A DNA stretch of 64,000 nucleotides from NCBI RefSeq assembly GCF_000721705.1, contig NZ_JOJL01000029.1, positions 124,001-188,000 on the forward strand, in the 5' to 3' direction. Positions 29,461 to 39,780 of this stretch are shown here, piece by piece. The stretch's first letter is position 1. Every line of letters starts with the position of its first letter. Source of the DNA: Actinoplanes subtropicus (GTDB taxonomy: Bacteria; Actinomycetota; Actinomycetes; Mycobacteriales; Micromonosporaceae). Made by a program: the position numbers and the translations under genes. A model generated the notes under the pieces. That model saw only the letters and a program-made list of their open reading frames with translations. It searched no databases and was not told the DNA's origin.

Positions 29461-30102
29461 TCATTGATCAATGTCGACCGACTCCCGGCGGGCGATCTCC
29501 TCGAAGGCGGACAGGATCGTCGCCGACTCCTGGGCGCCCTGGATCGCGTACTTCCCGTCGATGACGAACGTCGGGACGCTGGTGATGCCGAGCTCCTGCG
29601 CCTCGCGCAGGTCGGTGTTGACCGCCTCGGTCCCGGCCGGCGACTCCAGGTACGCCAGCGCCGCCGCCGGGTCGAGCCCGATCGAGCCGGCCACCTCGGC
29701 GAGCGCCGGCCGGGAGCCGATGTCGATGCCCTTGACGAAGTGCGCCTGCTGCAGCGCGTCCAGCATCTCGGCCTGCCGGCCCTGACCGGCCGCCCACGCG
29801 ATCAGCCGGTGCGCCTCGAACGTATTGGCCGCGATCGCCCGGGCGAAGTCGAGGTGCAGACCGTCGCCCGCGGCGATCCCGGCGACGTGCGTGAACATCT
29901 GCTCGGCCCGCTCCCGCCCGCCGAACTTCGCGGCCATCGCGTCCTTGGTCCGCACGGGAGTGGGCACCGGGGAGGGATCGAGCTGGTACGCCCGGAACGT
30001 CACCGTCACGTCCCCCGGGAACTCGGCGATCGCCTTCTCGAGCCGCTTCTTGCCGATGTAGCACCACGGGCACACGACATCGGACCAGACCTGAATATCC
30101 AC
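29461..30102 (-). CDS. DsbA-family oxidoreductase (FrnE-like)
   Basis: 213 residues, thioredoxin fold with a helical insertion. The active-site CPWC lies near residues 11-14 in VWSDVVCPWCYIGKK, and the cis-Pro loop in TSVPTFVIDGKY. No signal peptide, so it is cytoplasmic, like FrnE/polyketide-type isomerases of this family. It is the last gene of the leftward proS-CBS-SufE-DsbA group with short gaps (24-28 bp). Redox partner unknown. Confidence 0.92.
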   Translation of the reverse strand: MDIQVWSDVVCPWCYIGKKRLEKAIAEFPGDVTVTFRAYQLDPSPVPTPVRTKDAMAAKFGGRERAEQMFTHVAGIAAGDGLHLDFARAIAANTFEAHRLIAWAAGQGRQAEMLDALQQAHFVKGIDIGSRPALAEVAGSIGLDPAAALAYLESPAGTEAVNTDLREAQELGITSVPTFVIDGKYAIQGAQESATILSAFEEIARRESVDIDQ

Positions 30103-30126
30103 GAGAACTCCGATCGGGGGCGAGGG

Positions 30127-30561
30127 TCAGCGGGGGGCGAGTTGCGCGGCGACCTGCCGCTTGAGCCGGGCGAGGATCGCCGACCCGCCGCGGATGCGCA
30201 GCGGGCTGATCGCCTGCCCCAGCCCCATCCGAGCGTAGAGATCATCCGGTACGGCGAGGATCTCGGCCGTCGACGCTCCCTCGAGCCCCTCGGCGAGCAC
30301 GCCCGCGAACGCCCGGGTCGTCGGCGCCTCGGGCGGGCAGTCGAACCACGTCCGCACGGTGTCGTCCGGCTGGACCACGGCCTTGAGGAAGAACGCCGTC
30401 TGGCACTCGGGCACCTGCTCCATGCCGTCGTGCCCGGCCAATTCGGCCGGCAGCGGCGGCATCGCGTCGGCGAACTCGATCAGCATCTCGAGCACGACGT
30501 CGCGCGGGGCCGAGGCGAACTCCTCGACGATCTCGGCCAGCTTCGGGGGCATGTCGGTCAC
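30127..30561 (-). CDS. SufE-family Fe-S cluster assembly protein
   Basis: 144 residues. SufE accepts sulfur from a cysteine desulfurase during Fe-S cluster assembly. The conserved catalytic cysteine is in QVPECQTAFFLK near residue 53, and the family segments SAPRDVVLEMLIEFAD and ISPLRIRGGSAIL are present. The start is GTG. It is 24 bp from both the CBS gene and the DsbA-like gene on the same strand. No SufS is adjacent; a sulfurtransferase is encoded at 33.7 kb. Confidence 0.92.
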   Translation of the reverse strand: MTDMPPKLAEIVEEFASAPRDVVLEMLIEFADAMPPLPAELAGHDGMEQVPECQTAFFLKAVVQPDDTVRTWFDCPPEAPTTRAFAGVLAEGLEGASTAEILAVPDDLYARMGLGQAISPLRIRGGSAILARLKRQVAAQLAPR

Positions 30562-30585
30562 ACCCCGAACCCTACGTCGGCAACC

Positions 30586-30978
30586 TCAGGCGGATGCCGA
30601 CGTCGGAAGGAGGGCCAGATCACTCAGGCTGATGATGCCGACGACCTTGCGATCGGCGTCACAGACCAGCAGCCGCCGGACGCCGCGCTCGCGCATCGCC
30701 TGCAGCGCCTCCTCCACGGTCGCCGACTGCTCAACCATGATCAGCTCGTGCGCGGTGATCGAGCCGAGCGTGGTCTTCTTGGGTGGCAGGTTCTCGGCGA
30801 TCGCGCGGATCACGATGTCCCGGTCGGTGACCAGGCCCACCATGGTGGGGCCGCTGGTGACCACCACGTCGCCGATGCCCTTGTCCCGCATCGCCTGCGC
30901 GGCCTCGTCGAGCATCGTGGCCTCGGGCAGGTAGACGACCCGCCGAGTCATCACCTCGCCGACCGACACCTTGGCCAT
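30586..30978 (-). CDS. CBS domain protein
   Basis: 130 residues consisting of a tandem CBS (Bateman) module: VGEVMTRRVVYLPEATMLDEA with GLVTDRDIV, then ITAHELIMVEQSATVEEAL with RLLVCDADRKVVGIISLSDL. Such stand-alone modules bind adenosine nucleotides and sense energy state. The ATG at 30978 has GGGAGG nine bases upstream; longer in-frame starts are not favoured. It sits 28 bp after proS. Confidence 0.92.
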   Translation of the reverse strand: MAKVSVGEVMTRRVVYLPEATMLDEAAQAMRDKGIGDVVVTSGPTMVGLVTDRDIVIRAIAENLPPKKTTLGSITAHELIMVEQSATVEEALQAMRERGVRRLLVCDADRKVVGIISLSDLALLPTSASA

Positions 30979-31006
30979 GGTGGTTACCTCCCGTTGAAAT
31001 GTCCGG

Positions 31007-32740
31007 TTACCCGAGTGCACCCGTGATTACACGTAGTACGTCCGTGATTGGCAGCTCGGATCGCTCGCCGGTGCGCCGGTCGCGGAATTCGACCAGGCCC
31101 TCGGCGAGGCGCCGGCCTACCACCACCGAGCGCGCGACGCCGATCAGCTCGGCATCGGTGAACTTCACACCCGCGGACAGCTGCGGCCGGTCGTCGACCA
31201 GCACCCGCAGGCCGGCCGCGACCAGCTGCCGGGCGAGCTCCAGCGCCGCCTCGACCTGGCCGTCCTTGCCGGCGGCGACCACGTGCACATCGGCCGGCGC
31301 GACCTCGTCCGGCCAGAGCAGGCCGCGCTCGTCGTGGTGCTGCTCGGCGATCGCCGCGACCGCGCGGGACACGCCGATCCCGTACGAACCCATGGTCGGG
31401 CGCACCGGCTTGCCGTCGACGCCGAGCACATCGACCTTGAACGCGTCGGTGTACTTGCGACCGAGCTGGAAGACGTGCGCGATCTCGATGCCCCGCCGGA
31501 TGGTGAGCGTGCCCTCGCCACACGACGGGCAGGGATCGCCGGCCCGCACCTCGGCCGCCTCGATCGTGCCGTCCGGGGTGAAGTCGCGGCCGGCCACCAC
31601 GTTCGTCGCGTGCTTGCCGGCCTCGTTCGCGCCGGTCAGCCAGGCGGTGCCGGGGGCGACCCGCGGGTCGGCCAGGTAGCGCGCCTTGAGTCCTTGCGGG
31701 CCGATGTAGCCCTTGACCAGGTCGGGGCGGGACGCGAAGTCGTCGAAGAGGGTGGCGGTGGCGGGAGCGAGCGCGGCGTCGAGGCGCTTCAGATCAACTT
31801 CACGATCACCCGGTACGCCGATGACCAGCAGCTCTTCCTCGCCGCCGGGCTGCTGGACGGTGACCACCACGTTCTTCAGGGTGTCGGCGGCGGTCCAGTC
31901 GGTGCGGCCGTCCAGGGAGCGCTCGTTCGCCAGGTCGACCAGCGCGGCGATCGTCGGCGTCGCCGGGGTGTCGTGCACGGCCAGCGGCGCCGCGGCGGCG
32001 GAGACGACCACCGGCGCCGGTGTGATCACCGCCTCGGTGTTCGCCGCGTACGAGCACGTCGTGCAACCGACAAACGTGTCCTCGCCCACCTCGGAGGCGG
32101 CCAGGAACTCCTCGGAGGCCGAGCCGCCCATGGCGCCGGACACCGCGGCGACGATCGTGTGGTCGAGGCCGAGCCGGTCGAAGATCCGCTGGTAGGAGGC
32201 GCGGACCGTGGCATAGACGGTGACCAGTTCGAGGTCGGTGAGCGTGAACGAGTACGCGTCCTTCATCAGGAACTCGCGGCCGCGCAGCAGCCCGGCCCGG
32301 GGGCGCGCCTCGTCGCGATACTTGGTCTGCACCTGGAACAGCAGCCGGGGGAAGTCCCGGTAGGAGCTGGTCATGTCCTGCACGAGCAGGGTGAACATCT
32401 CCTCGTGGGTGGGCGCCAGCAGGTATTCGCCGCCGCGCCTGTCGCGCAGCCGGAAGATGTCGTCGCCGTACTCCGTCCAGCGGTTGCTCAGCTCGTACGG
32501 CTCGCGCGGGAGCAGCGCCGGGAAGGAGACCTCCTGGCCGCCGATGGCGGTCATCTCCTCGCGCACCACGGCGGTCACCCGGTCGAGGACGAGCTTGCCG
32601 AGCGGGAGCCAGGTATACCCGCCCGGGGCGGCGCGACGGATGTACCCGGCGCGCAGCAGCAGCCGATGGCTCGGCACCTCCGCGTCCGCCGGCTCCTCAC
32701 GCAGGGTCTTGAGCAGCAAGGTGGACATTCGTAACAGCAT
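31007..32740 (-). CDS. proS: Prolyl-tRNA synthetase
   Basis: 577 residues from [21 protein letters not shown], the standard bacterial ProRS start; an upstream extension to 32917 overlaps the divergent hydrolase and is rejected. Class II motifs are visible: motif 2 [19 protein letters not shown] and motif 3 [18 protein letters not shown] YbaK-like insertion domain of about 180 residues (around residues 224-405) provides editing of Ala-tRNA-Pro. It heads the leftward operon with CBS, SufE and DsbA-like genes. Confidence 0.95.
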   Translation of the reverse strand: MLLRMSTLLLKTLREEPADAEVPSHRLLLRAGYIRRAAPGGYTWLPLGKLVLDRVTAVVREEMTAIGGQEVSFPALLPREPYELSNRWTEYGDDIFRLRDRRGGEYLLAPTHEEMFTLLVQDMTSSYRDFPRLLFQVQTKYRDEARPRAGLLRGREFLMKDAYSFTLTDLELVTVYATVRASYQRIFDRLGLDHTIVAAVSGAMGGSASEEFLAASEVGEDTFVGCTTCSYAANTEAVITPAPVVVSAAAAPLAVHDTPATPTIAALVDLANERSLDGRTDWTAADTLKNVVVTVQQPGGEEELLVIGVPGDREVDLKRLDAALAPATATLFDDFASRPDLVKGYIGPQGLKARYLADPRVAPGTAWLTGANEAGKHATNVVAGRDFTPDGTIEAAEVRAGDPCPSCGEGTLTIRRGIEIAHVFQLGRKYTDAFKVDVLGVDGKPVRPTMGSYGIGVSRAVAAIAEQHHDERGLLWPDEVAPADVHVVAAGKDGQVEAALELARQLVAAGLRVLVDDRPQLSAGVKFTDAELIGVARSVVVGRRLAEGLVEFRDRRTGERSELPITDVLRVITGALG

Positions 32741-32876
32741 GCCGAGCAGCGTATTGAGGGCGCATCGGGGAAACCACCGGATATCGCTTGTGTCGCCATC
32801 GTCACGCTGCGATGTTGGTCCAACCGGTGGAAAACTCACTGCCAGATACAGGTGAAGGCACGTTAAGGGGGCGCGG

Positions 32877-33656
32877 ATGATCTGGCGCAGCTTCGTGGCC
32901 ATGGGGGACAGCTTCACCGAGGGCCTCAGCGACGCATATCCCGACGGAACCTACCGCGGCTGGGCCGATCTGGTCGCCGCGCGGCTGGCGGTGGAGTACG
33001 GACCCGACTTCGGCTACGCGAACCTGGCGATTCGCGGCAAGCTGCTCGACCAGATCATCGATGAGCAGCTGGAACCGACCCTGGCGATGAGCCCGGGCCT
33101 GGTCAGCTTCGCCGGCGGCGGCAACGACGTGCTGCGCCCCCGGGTCGACGCGCACCGGCTGGTCGCCCGGATGGAACCGATGGTGGCCCAGCTGCGCGAG
33201 CAGGGCACCGACGTGATCCTGTTCCGGTTCGCCGACGTCACCGCGCACCTGCCGGGGCAGCGCATCATGAGCCCGCGCGCGGCGATCCTCAACGACGGCG
33301 CCGCCATGCTCGGCGAGAAGTACGGCGCGTACGTGATCGATCTGTTCGGCGACGACAAGTTCCACCACCCGCAGATGTGGGCGCCCGACCGCCTGCACCT
33401 GTCCGCCGCCGGTCACCGCCGGGTCGCCGCGCACGTGCTCAGCGCGCTCGGCGTCGGCGCGGAGGACGAGTGGATGCTGGTGCCGCCGATGCCCGAGCCG
33501 ACCCCGTGGCTGCTGGCCCGCGGCGCCGACCTGCGCTGGGCCCGCGAGCACCTGGTGCCGTGGGTGACCCGGCACGTGCGCGGCCACTCCAGTGGCGATC
33601 GCGTCACAGCCAAGCGTCCCGCGTTGGCCCCCATAGAGCGGCTATCGAAGCGCTAG
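32877..33656 (+). CDS. SGNH/GDSL-type hydrolase
   Basis: 259 residues. Block I GDSFTEG contains the nucleophilic Ser near residue 12; block III is GGND; block [10 protein letters not shown] provides Asp and His. No signal peptide, so it is probably cytoplasmic. SGNH enzymes are esterases or acetyl hydrolases; the substrate is unknown. It is divergent from proS across a ~136-bp control region. Confidence 0.93.
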   Translation: MIWRSFVAMGDSFTEGLSDAYPDGTYRGWADLVAARLAVEYGPDFGYANLAIRGKLLDQIIDEQLEPTLAMSPGLVSFAGGGNDVLRPRVDAHRLVARMEPMVAQLREQGTDVILFRFADVTAHLPGQRIMSPRAAILNDGAAMLGEKYGAYVIDLFGDDKFHHPQMWAPDRLHLSAAGHRRVAAHVLSALGVGAEDEWMLVPPMPEPTPWLLARGADLRWAREHLVPWVTRHVRGHSSGDRVTAKRPALAPIERLSKR

Positions 33657-33666
33657 CGTGACAGGC

Positions 33667-34566
33667 ATGTCCGTTGCGAACGATCCGGCGCCTTCCCTGC
33701 AGGCCTACGCGCACCCCGACAAGCTCGTCACCACCGAGTGGCTGGCCGCCAACCTCGACACGCCCGGCCTCGTGGTCGTGGAGTCGGACGAGGACGTGCT
33801 GCTCTACGACACCGGGCACATCCCGGGCGCGGTCAAGGTCGACTGGCACCTCGAGCTCAACGACCAGGTCACCCGCGACTACCTCGATCCCGCCGCGTTC
33901 GCCGCCATGTGTGAGGCGAAGGGCATCGGCCGGGACGACACGATCGTCTTCTACGGGGACAACTTCAACTGGTGGGCGGCGTACGCCCTCTGGGTCTTCA
34001 GTCTCTTCGGCCACCGTGACGTCCGGCTGCTGGACGGCGGCCGGCAGAAGTGGGTGGCCGAAGGCCGCCCGGTCACCCGGGAGAAGACCGAGCGCCCGGC
34101 GGCGGAGTATCCGGTGCCGGTCCGCAGCGACGTCGAGATCCGCGCCTTCCGCGACCAGGTCATGGGGCACATCGCGAGCGGCCGGCCGCTGGTCGACGTG
34201 CGCTCGCCGCAGGAGTACACCGGCGAGCTCACGCACATGGCGGCGTACCCGCAGGAGGGCGCGCTGCGCGGCGGGCACATCCCGGGCGCGCTGAGCAAGC
34301 CGTGGAAGTCGGCGGCGAACGACGACGGCACGTTCAAGCCGGCCGACGAGCTCACCACGATCTACCACGACGAGCTCGGGCTGGAATCGGGCGACGACAT
34401 CATCGCCTACTGCCGGATCGGGGAGCGGTCGAGCCACACCTGGTTCGTGCTGCACCACCTGCTCGGCTACCCGCAGGTCCGCAACTACGACGGCTCCTGG
34501 ACGGAGTGGGGCAACCTGGTGCGCGCGCCGATCGCCAAGGGCCCCGAGCCCGGGGGCATGCACTGA
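33667..34566 (+). CDS. Thiosulfate/3-mercaptopyruvate sulfurtransferase (two rhodanese domains)
   Basis: 299 residues with tandem rhodanese domains. The first (about residues 15-130) lacks the catalytic Cys; the second carries it in [13 protein letters not shown] near residue 243. The CRIGERSSH loop is the form seen in actinobacterial thiosulfate sulfurtransferases (CysA/SseA-like). It moves sulfane sulfur to acceptors such as cyanide or thiols. ATG 33667 is chosen; an in-frame GTG at 33658 is possible. Confidence 0.93.
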   Translation: MSVANDPAPSLQAYAHPDKLVTTEWLAANLDTPGLVVVESDEDVLLYDTGHIPGAVKVDWHLELNDQVTRDYLDPAAFAAMCEAKGIGRDDTIVFYGDNFNWWAAYALWVFSLFGHRDVRLLDGGRQKWVAEGRPVTREKTERPAAEYPVPVRSDVEIRAFRDQVMGHIASGRPLVDVRSPQEYTGELTHMAAYPQEGALRGGHIPGALSKPWKSAANDDGTFKPADELTTIYHDELGLESGDDIIAYCRIGERSSHTWFVLHHLLGYPQVRNYDGSWTEWGNLVRAPIAKGPEPGGMH

Positions 34567-34619
34567 GTTTGCGGTGCGGGCGAGAAAACTGTCAGGGGTA
34601 ACCGGTAGTTTTCTCGCCC

Positions 34620-36374
34620 GTGAGCAACACGTTCCAGGTCGATCTACGGGGCATCGTCGATCTGCTGAGTCACCACCTCTACGCGAGCCCACGCGTCTAC
34701 GTCCGCGAGCTGCTGCAGAACGCGGTGGATGCGATCGTCGCGACCGGCTCGCCGGCGGCCGGCGCCATTCAAATCAGCACGGGCCGGATCAGCACCGGCG
34801 CCGACGGCCTGCGGATCAGCGACAACGGCATCGGGCTGACCGACGCCCAGGTGCACGAGTTGCTGGCCACGATCGGGCGCAGCTCGAAACGCGACGAGCT
34901 CGGCTTCGCCCGGCACGAGTTCCTCGGCCAGTTCGGCATCGGCCTGCTCTCCTGCTTCCTGGTGGCCGACGAGATCCGGGTGCACACCCGGCGGGCCGGC
35001 GCCGAGCCGGTGCGCTGGACGGGTTACTCCGACGGCCGCTACGAGGTGGGTCCGGGCGAGGAGCGCGAGCCGGGGACCACGGTCACCCTGCTGCCGCGCC
35101 GCGGCGCCGAGCACCTTCTTTCCGGTACGACCGTCCGCGAGCTCGCCGAGATGTACGGGTCGATGTTGCCGGTCGCCGTCGAGGTGGACGGGCAGCCGAC
35201 GACCGCGGGCGTGGTGCCGTGGGAGGCCGGGCGTGCGGAGCTCTACGCGTACGGCGAAAAGATCTTCGGTTTTGCTCCGTTCGACGTGATCGAGCTGGAC
35301 GTGCCCGAGGCGGGCCTGACCGGGGCCGCGTTCGTGCTGCCCGCCCCGGTCAACCCGGCGACCCGCGGCGGTCACCGGGTCTATCTCAAGCGCATGCTGC
35401 TGGCCGAGAGCGTGGAGGGGCTGCTGCCCGAGTGGGCGTTCTTCGCCCGATGCGTGGTCGACAGCACCGAGCTGCGCCCGACCGCGAGCCGCGAGGCGCT
35501 GTACGACGACGGCCTGCTCAACGCCGCCCGCGAGGCGATCGCCGACCAGCTGCGCGGGTGGCTGGTGCGGCTGGCCACCTCCGAACCGCGGCGGCTGGCC
35601 CGGTTCCTCGGCATCCATCATCTCGGGGTCAAGGCGCTCGCCCTGCACGACGACGAGATGCTGCGCATCGTCGAGCAGTGGTACCCGATGGAGACCAACA
35701 TGGGCCACGTCACGCTCGCCGAGTTCCGCGAGCGGCACGGCCTGATCCGGTACGCGGCGACCGCCGACGAGTTCCGCCAGCTCGCCTCCGTCGCCGCCGC
35801 GCAGGATGTCGGCCTGGTCAACGGCGGCTACGTCTACGACACCGAGATCATCGAGCGGCTGGCCACAGTGGACCCCGAGGTCCGCGCCGAGCGGCTCGAG
35901 CCGACCGACCTGGCCACCCGCTTCACCGGGCTGGATGCCGAGGCCGAGCTGCGGCTGCGCCCGTTCCTCGCGGCCGCGCAGCGCCGGCTCGACCGGCTCG
36001 GCTGCGAGGTGGTGATCCGCGCGTACGACCCGGTCACGCTGCCGGCTCTCTATCTGGTGAGCCGGGCGGCGGCGTTCCACGACGAGTTGACCGCGAGCCG
36101 CGACCGGGCCGACGACATCTGGGGCGGCGTGCTCGACGCGCTGGCCACCACCGCGCCGGCCGACCGCCCGCAGCTCGTGCTGAATGCGCGGAATCCGCTG
36201 GTCCGCCGGGTCACCGCGATCGCCGATCCCGAGCTGGCCGGTCTCGCCGTCGAGTCGCTCTACGGCCAGGCGCTGATGCTCGGCCACCACCCGATCCGCC
36301 CGGCCGACGCGGCGCTGCTGACCACGTCGATGCTCGGCCTGCTGGACCGCGCGCTGCCTGGAGGTGAGGTATGA
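34620..36374 (+). CDS. HSP90 family protein (actinobacterial HtpG-like)
   Basis: 584 residues. The N-terminal GHKL ATPase is clear: VRELLQNAVDAI with its catalytic Glu region, SDNGIGLTD, and GQFGIGLLSCFLV. The middle domain follows (YLKRMLLAESVEGLLPEWAF, PTASREALYDD), but the C-terminal part diverges from classical HtpG. The start is GTG. Its stop overlaps the ATG of the TPR gene (ATGA), so the two proteins are made together. Clients are unknown. Confidence 0.9.
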   Translation: MSNTFQVDLRGIVDLLSHHLYASPRVYVRELLQNAVDAIVATGSPAAGAIQISTGRISTGADGLRISDNGIGLTDAQVHELLATIGRSSKRDELGFARHEFLGQFGIGLLSCFLVADEIRVHTRRAGAEPVRWTGYSDGRYEVGPGEEREPGTTVTLLPRRGAEHLLSGTTVRELAEMYGSMLPVAVEVDGQPTTAGVVPWEAGRAELYAYGEKIFGFAPFDVIELDVPEAGLTGAAFVLPAPVNPATRGGHRVYLKRMLLAESVEGLLPEWAFFARCVVDSTELRPTASREALYDDGLLNAAREAIADQLRGWLVRLATSEPRRLARFLGIHHLGVKALALHDDEMLRIVEQWYPMETNMGHVTLAEFRERHGLIRYAATADEFRQLASVAAAQDVGLVNGGYVYDTEIIERLATVDPEVRAERLEPTDLATRFTGLDAEAELRLRPFLAAAQRRLDRLGCEVVIRAYDPVTLPALYLVSRAAAFHDELTASRDRADDIWGGVLDALATTAPADRPQLVLNARNPLVRRVTAIADPELAGLAVESLYGQALMLGHHPIRPADAALLTTSMLGLLDRALPGGEV

Positions 36375-39130
36375 AGACGACCGGCGAGCTGTGGGAGCTA
36401 CTGCAGCAATCCGGCAGCCTGCCGTACGGCGCTGCGAAGATCGCGCTGATCGAGGAGGTGCTGCGGCACGTCGAGGCGGTCGGCGATCCGGATCTGGCCT
36501 TCACCACCCGGATGCTGGCGACGTCGGCGTACATCTACGGCGGCGAGCCGATCAAGGCGTTCCCGACCTTCTCCTGGTGCGTGGCCGATTTCGACAACAA
36601 ACCGGGCCCGCATCACCAGCGCTGGGCGCACACCCTGCTCTGGGATTTCAAGGCGATGGTCTCCGGCCTGACCCGGTTCCCGGAGATCCCGCTGGACCGG
36701 ACGTACGGCGTGCTCGACGACATGGAGCGGCGGTATCGCGAGGGCGGGCACAGCCTGCAGGCGGTGTACAAGCGGCGGCAGCTGGTCGCGCGGCATCTCG
36801 GCGAGACCGAGCAGGAGGACGAGTGGTTCGAGCGGTGGCAGGCCGCCGAGCGTGACGACCTCTCCGACTGCGCCGGCTGCGACCCGCGGTCGGTGGTGGT
36901 CTACCTCGGCACCCGCGGCCGGTACGAGGAGGCGGTCGCGCTGGCCGAGCCGGTGCTGGCCGGCGAGCTGACCTGCAACGAGCAGCCGCAGAGCATCCTC
37001 ACCGAGCTGATGGAGCCGTACCTGATGACCGGCCGGCTCGCCGAGGCGGTCGATGCGCACCGCCGGGCCTACCGGGTGCATCGGTCGCGGCTGGCCGACC
37101 TCGGCGACGTCGGATGGCAGATGGCGTTCTGCGCGCGTACCGGGAACGAGCACCGCGGGCTGGAGATCCTGCAGCGCCACCTGGAGTGGCTCGACCGGGC
37201 GCCGTCGCCGTTCACCGCGATGACCTTCGCGACGTACGGGTCGTACGTGCTGCGCCGGGTCACCGCCCTCGGCCACGGCGACGTGACGGTCCGCCGCAAG
37301 GGCCGGGCGGACAGCACGGCCGCCGAGCTGGCCGAGGAGCTGGCCGCGACGGCGACCGGGATAGCCGCGCGCTTCGACGCCCGCAACGGCACCGGCACGC
37401 AGGGCCGTTGGGTGGCCGAGCAGTTGGTGGCCGAGCCGTACGGGGTCGATCTGATCCTCGACCCGGCGGCCCGCCAGACCCGCCCGGCGGTGAGCCAGAC
37501 ACCCAAGCCGGAGCCGGCACCGGAGATCCCAGCCGAATGGACCGTCGAGCAGCTGCTCGACCTGGCCCGGCAGCACAACCGAGCCGACCGGGCCGAGGCG
37601 CTCGCGGCGGTGCTCGACGCCCTACCCGCCACATTGGACGATCCGCTGCAGGAGGCGCGGCGGCTCGAGCTGGCCGGCTTCCGGGCCCGGCCGGCCGACC
37701 GCGGCCGCGCAATGGAGCTGTGGGCCGGGGCGGCCGAGCGGTTCGCCGAAGCCGGCGCCACCGCGCAACTCTCGCAGGTGCGTTCGCGCATCGCGCTGGA
37801 AAACGCCCACCTCGGTGAGATCGACGAAGCGCCGATCCACGCCGACCTGGCCTACCAGGAGGAGCACGGCGGCCCGCGGGAGCGGGCCATCGCGCACGGG
37901 CGGCTGTCGATTCTGCACCTGTTGCGCGGCGAGGTGGCGGAGGCCAATGAGGCCGGCGACCGCGCCTACGCCTACGCCGAGGAGGCCGGTGACCAGCGGT
38001 TGGTCGCGATGCAGGCGATGCTGCAAGCCCGCAACCGCGCCGCGGCCGACCGCGACGACGAGGCGGTCGCCGCGGCTCGGCAGGGCTACGAGTTCTACCG
38101 TGCACACGGCCCGGCACGCGGACTGGCCGAGGCGGCGAACCTCCTCGGGCACGCGGTGGACGACCCGGCCGAGCGGGTCGAGCTGTTCGGCGTCGTGATC
38201 GACACCGGGGATCCGGACCAGGCGCTGCCCGCCCGGGTCGGGCGTGGCCACGCGCTCAAGCGGCTGGGCCGCCCCGGGGAGGCGGTGGTCGACCTGGCCG
38301 AGGCGGTCGCGCTCTGCGCCGAGCACCGGCTGGAGCCGGGCGGGGCGTTCGCGCGGTACGAGCTGGCCGAGGCGTACGCGCAGGACGAGCGCCCGGTCGA
38401 GGCGGTCGAGGTGGCCGAGGAGGCGCTGCTCTTCTTCGACCGCGCCGACGAGCGCCGGGCCGCCGACAACACCCGCTACCTGCTGGCCCAGCAGTATCGC
38501 CGGCTCGGCGACGCCGACGCCGCGCTGGCCCGGTACCGCGAACTGATCGAGCGGCTCACCGACAACCCGCACGGCCGCGCCCAGATGGGCGAGGAGGCCG
38601 GCGCGTTGCTGTTCGACCTCGACCGGGACGCCGACGCGGCCGAGGCGTTCGGTGCCGCCGCCACCTGCCTGCACGACGCCGGTGACCTGGTCGCCGAGCT
38701 GCGGCTGCGGCGCCGGCGGGTGGCCGCGCTGCACTTCGCCGACGAGGTCGAGGCGGCCGAGGAGGCGATCCGGCTGGCCGACGAGCGGTGGAGCGAGCTG
38801 CCGGCCGAGCTGGCCGCCGAGCCGGAGGCGATCTGGCATCACGGCATGACGATGTGGGAGGCGGGCCGGGTGCTGATGTCCCGCGGGCGGTACGCCGACG
38901 CGCTGCCACACCTGCACGGCGCCGACGCCCCGCTGCGGGCGATCGGCGCGACCGACGACGCCGACCATCTGGCCCGGATGTACGGCGAGGCGCTGCTGCG
39001 CTCGGGTTCGCCGGCCGACGCCGAACCGGTCGTGCGAAAGTTACTCGACGGTATGGCGCCGGACGCACCGGGGCGGGAGACTGCGGAGAAGGTGTACGCC
39101 GAGATCCGTGCGGCGCTCGGCACATCCTGA
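36371..39130 (+). CDS. Large TPR-repeat protein coupled to HSP90
   Basis: 919 residues, almost wholly helical, with many degenerate TPR-like repeats (for example EALAAVLDALPATLDDPLQE, the EANEAGDRAYAYAEEAGDQRL stretch near residues 520-540, and AEAFGAAATCLHDAGDLVAE). There is no enzymatic domain. It overlaps the HSP90 gene by 4 bp. Eukaryotic HSP90 works with TPR co-chaperones, so a partner role is a natural hypothesis, not proven; the MEEVD docking tail of eukaryotic HSP90 is absent (the protein ends GGEV). It is followed by the TetR operator. Confidence 0.87.
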   Translation: MKTTGELWELLQQSGSLPYGAAKIALIEEVLRHVEAVGDPDLAFTTRMLATSAYIYGGEPIKAFPTFSWCVADFDNKPGPHHQRWAHTLLWDFKAMVSGLTRFPEIPLDRTYGVLDDMERRYREGGHSLQAVYKRRQLVARHLGETEQEDEWFERWQAAERDDLSDCAGCDPRSVVVYLGTRGRYEEAVALAEPVLAGELTCNEQPQSILTELMEPYLMTGRLAEAVDAHRRAYRVHRSRLADLGDVGWQMAFCARTGNEHRGLEILQRHLEWLDRAPSPFTAMTFATYGSYVLRRVTALGHGDVTVRRKGRADSTAAELAEELAATATGIAARFDARNGTGTQGRWVAEQLVAEPYGVDLILDPAARQTRPAVSQTPKPEPAPEIPAEWTVEQLLDLARQHNRADRAEALAAVLDALPATLDDPLQEARRLELAGFRARPADRGRAMELWAGAAERFAEAGATAQLSQVRSRIALENAHLGEIDEAPIHADLAYQEEHGGPRERAIAHGRLSILHLLRGEVAEANEAGDRAYAYAEEAGDQRLVAMQAMLQARNRAAADRDDEAVAAARQGYEFYRAHGPARGLAEAANLLGHAVDDPAERVELFGVVIDTGDPDQALPARVGRGHALKRLGRPGEAVVDLAEAVALCAEHRLEPGGAFARYELAEAYAQDERPVEAVEVAEEALLFFDRADERRAADNTRYLLAQQYRRLGDADAALARYRELIERLTDNPHGRAQMGEEAGALLFDLDRDADAAEAFGAAATCLHDAGDLVAELRLRRRRVAALHFADEVEAAEEAIRLADERWSELPAELAAEPEAIWHHGMTMWEAGRVLMSRGRYADALPHLHGADAPLRAIGATDDADHLARMYGEALLRSGSPADAEPVVRKLLDGMAPDAPGRETAEKVYAEIRAALGTS

Positions 39131-39143
39131 ACGCCCGTTAAGG
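39130..39143. promoter_or_regulatory. TetR operator-like site upstream of the biotin carboxylase operon
   Basis: AACGCCCGTTAAGG matches AACGNYCGTTAAGG found twice at 44791-44804 and 44809-44822. It lies 32 bp before the TetR start and suggests autoregulation. TAGAGT at 39163-39168, seven bases before the GTG, could be a -10 for a leaderless transcript. Confidence 0.65.
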
Positions 39144-39174
39144 CGATCGCTTGACATCAGGCTAGAGTGACCCT

Positions 39175-39780
39175 GTGACGACGGTTGATCAGCAGCAGCG
39201 CCCCGGGCCGCCCGCTCCCCGGCGGCGGTCGCGGCGGGACGAGATCCTCGAGATCGCCGTGGGCCTGTTCGCGGCCCGCGGCTATCACGGCGTCTCGATG
39301 GACGACATCGGCTCGGCCGCCGGCGTGACCGGCCCGGCGCTCTACCACCACTTCGCCGGCAAGGAGGCGATGTTGGTGGCCGCGCTGATCCCGGTGAGTG
39401 AGGGCCTGCTGCACGGCGGCCAGGCCCGGGTCGCCGAGCACCCCGACGATCCCCGCGCCGCGCTGGCCGACCTGATCGACTTCCATGTCGAGTTCGCCCT
39501 GGCCAACCCCGCGGTCATCGCCCTGCACCTGCACGAGCTCGACCGCCTGCCGGACGAGCCGCGCCGGCAGATCCGCCGCCTGCAGCGCCTCTACGTCGAG
39601 GAGTGGGTGGTCGTGCTCGGCAAGCTGCGGCCCGAGCTCGACCCGGCCGAGGCGCGGGTGCTGGCCCACTCGGCGTTCGGCCTGATGAACTCGACGCCGT
39701 TCCTGGGCGGCGAGGTCGACCGGCGCCGCCGGGCCGCCCTGCTGCGGGACGCGACCGGCCACGCCCTGCTGGGCCAGTGA
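39175..39780 (+). CDS. TetR family regulator of acyl-CoA/leucine catabolism (candidate)
   Basis: 201 residues. The N-terminal HTH (about residues 20-65) shows RDEILEIAVGLFAARGYHG then IGSAAGVTGPALYHHF; the C-terminal ligand domain is helical. The start is GTG. Its stop overlaps the GTG of the biotin carboxylase gene. The position at the head of a leucine-degradation set and the shared operator word upstream of both gene sets suggest it represses them and responds to an acyl-CoA; this is inference. Confidence 0.9.
   Translation: MTTVDQQQRPGPPAPRRRSRRDEILEIAVGLFAARGYHGVSMDDIGSAAGVTGPALYHHFAGKEAMLVAALIPVSEGLLHGGQARVAEHPDDPRAALADLIDFHVEFALANPAVIALHLHELDRLPDEPRRQIRRLQRLYVEEWVVVLGKLRPELDPAEARVLAHSAFGLMNSTPFLGGEVDRRRRAALLRDATGHALLGQ

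Noticed and set aside
32741..32917. Upstream extension of proS
   Set aside because: It overlaps the divergent SGNH hydrolase and precedes the conserved ProRS start [16 protein letters not shown].
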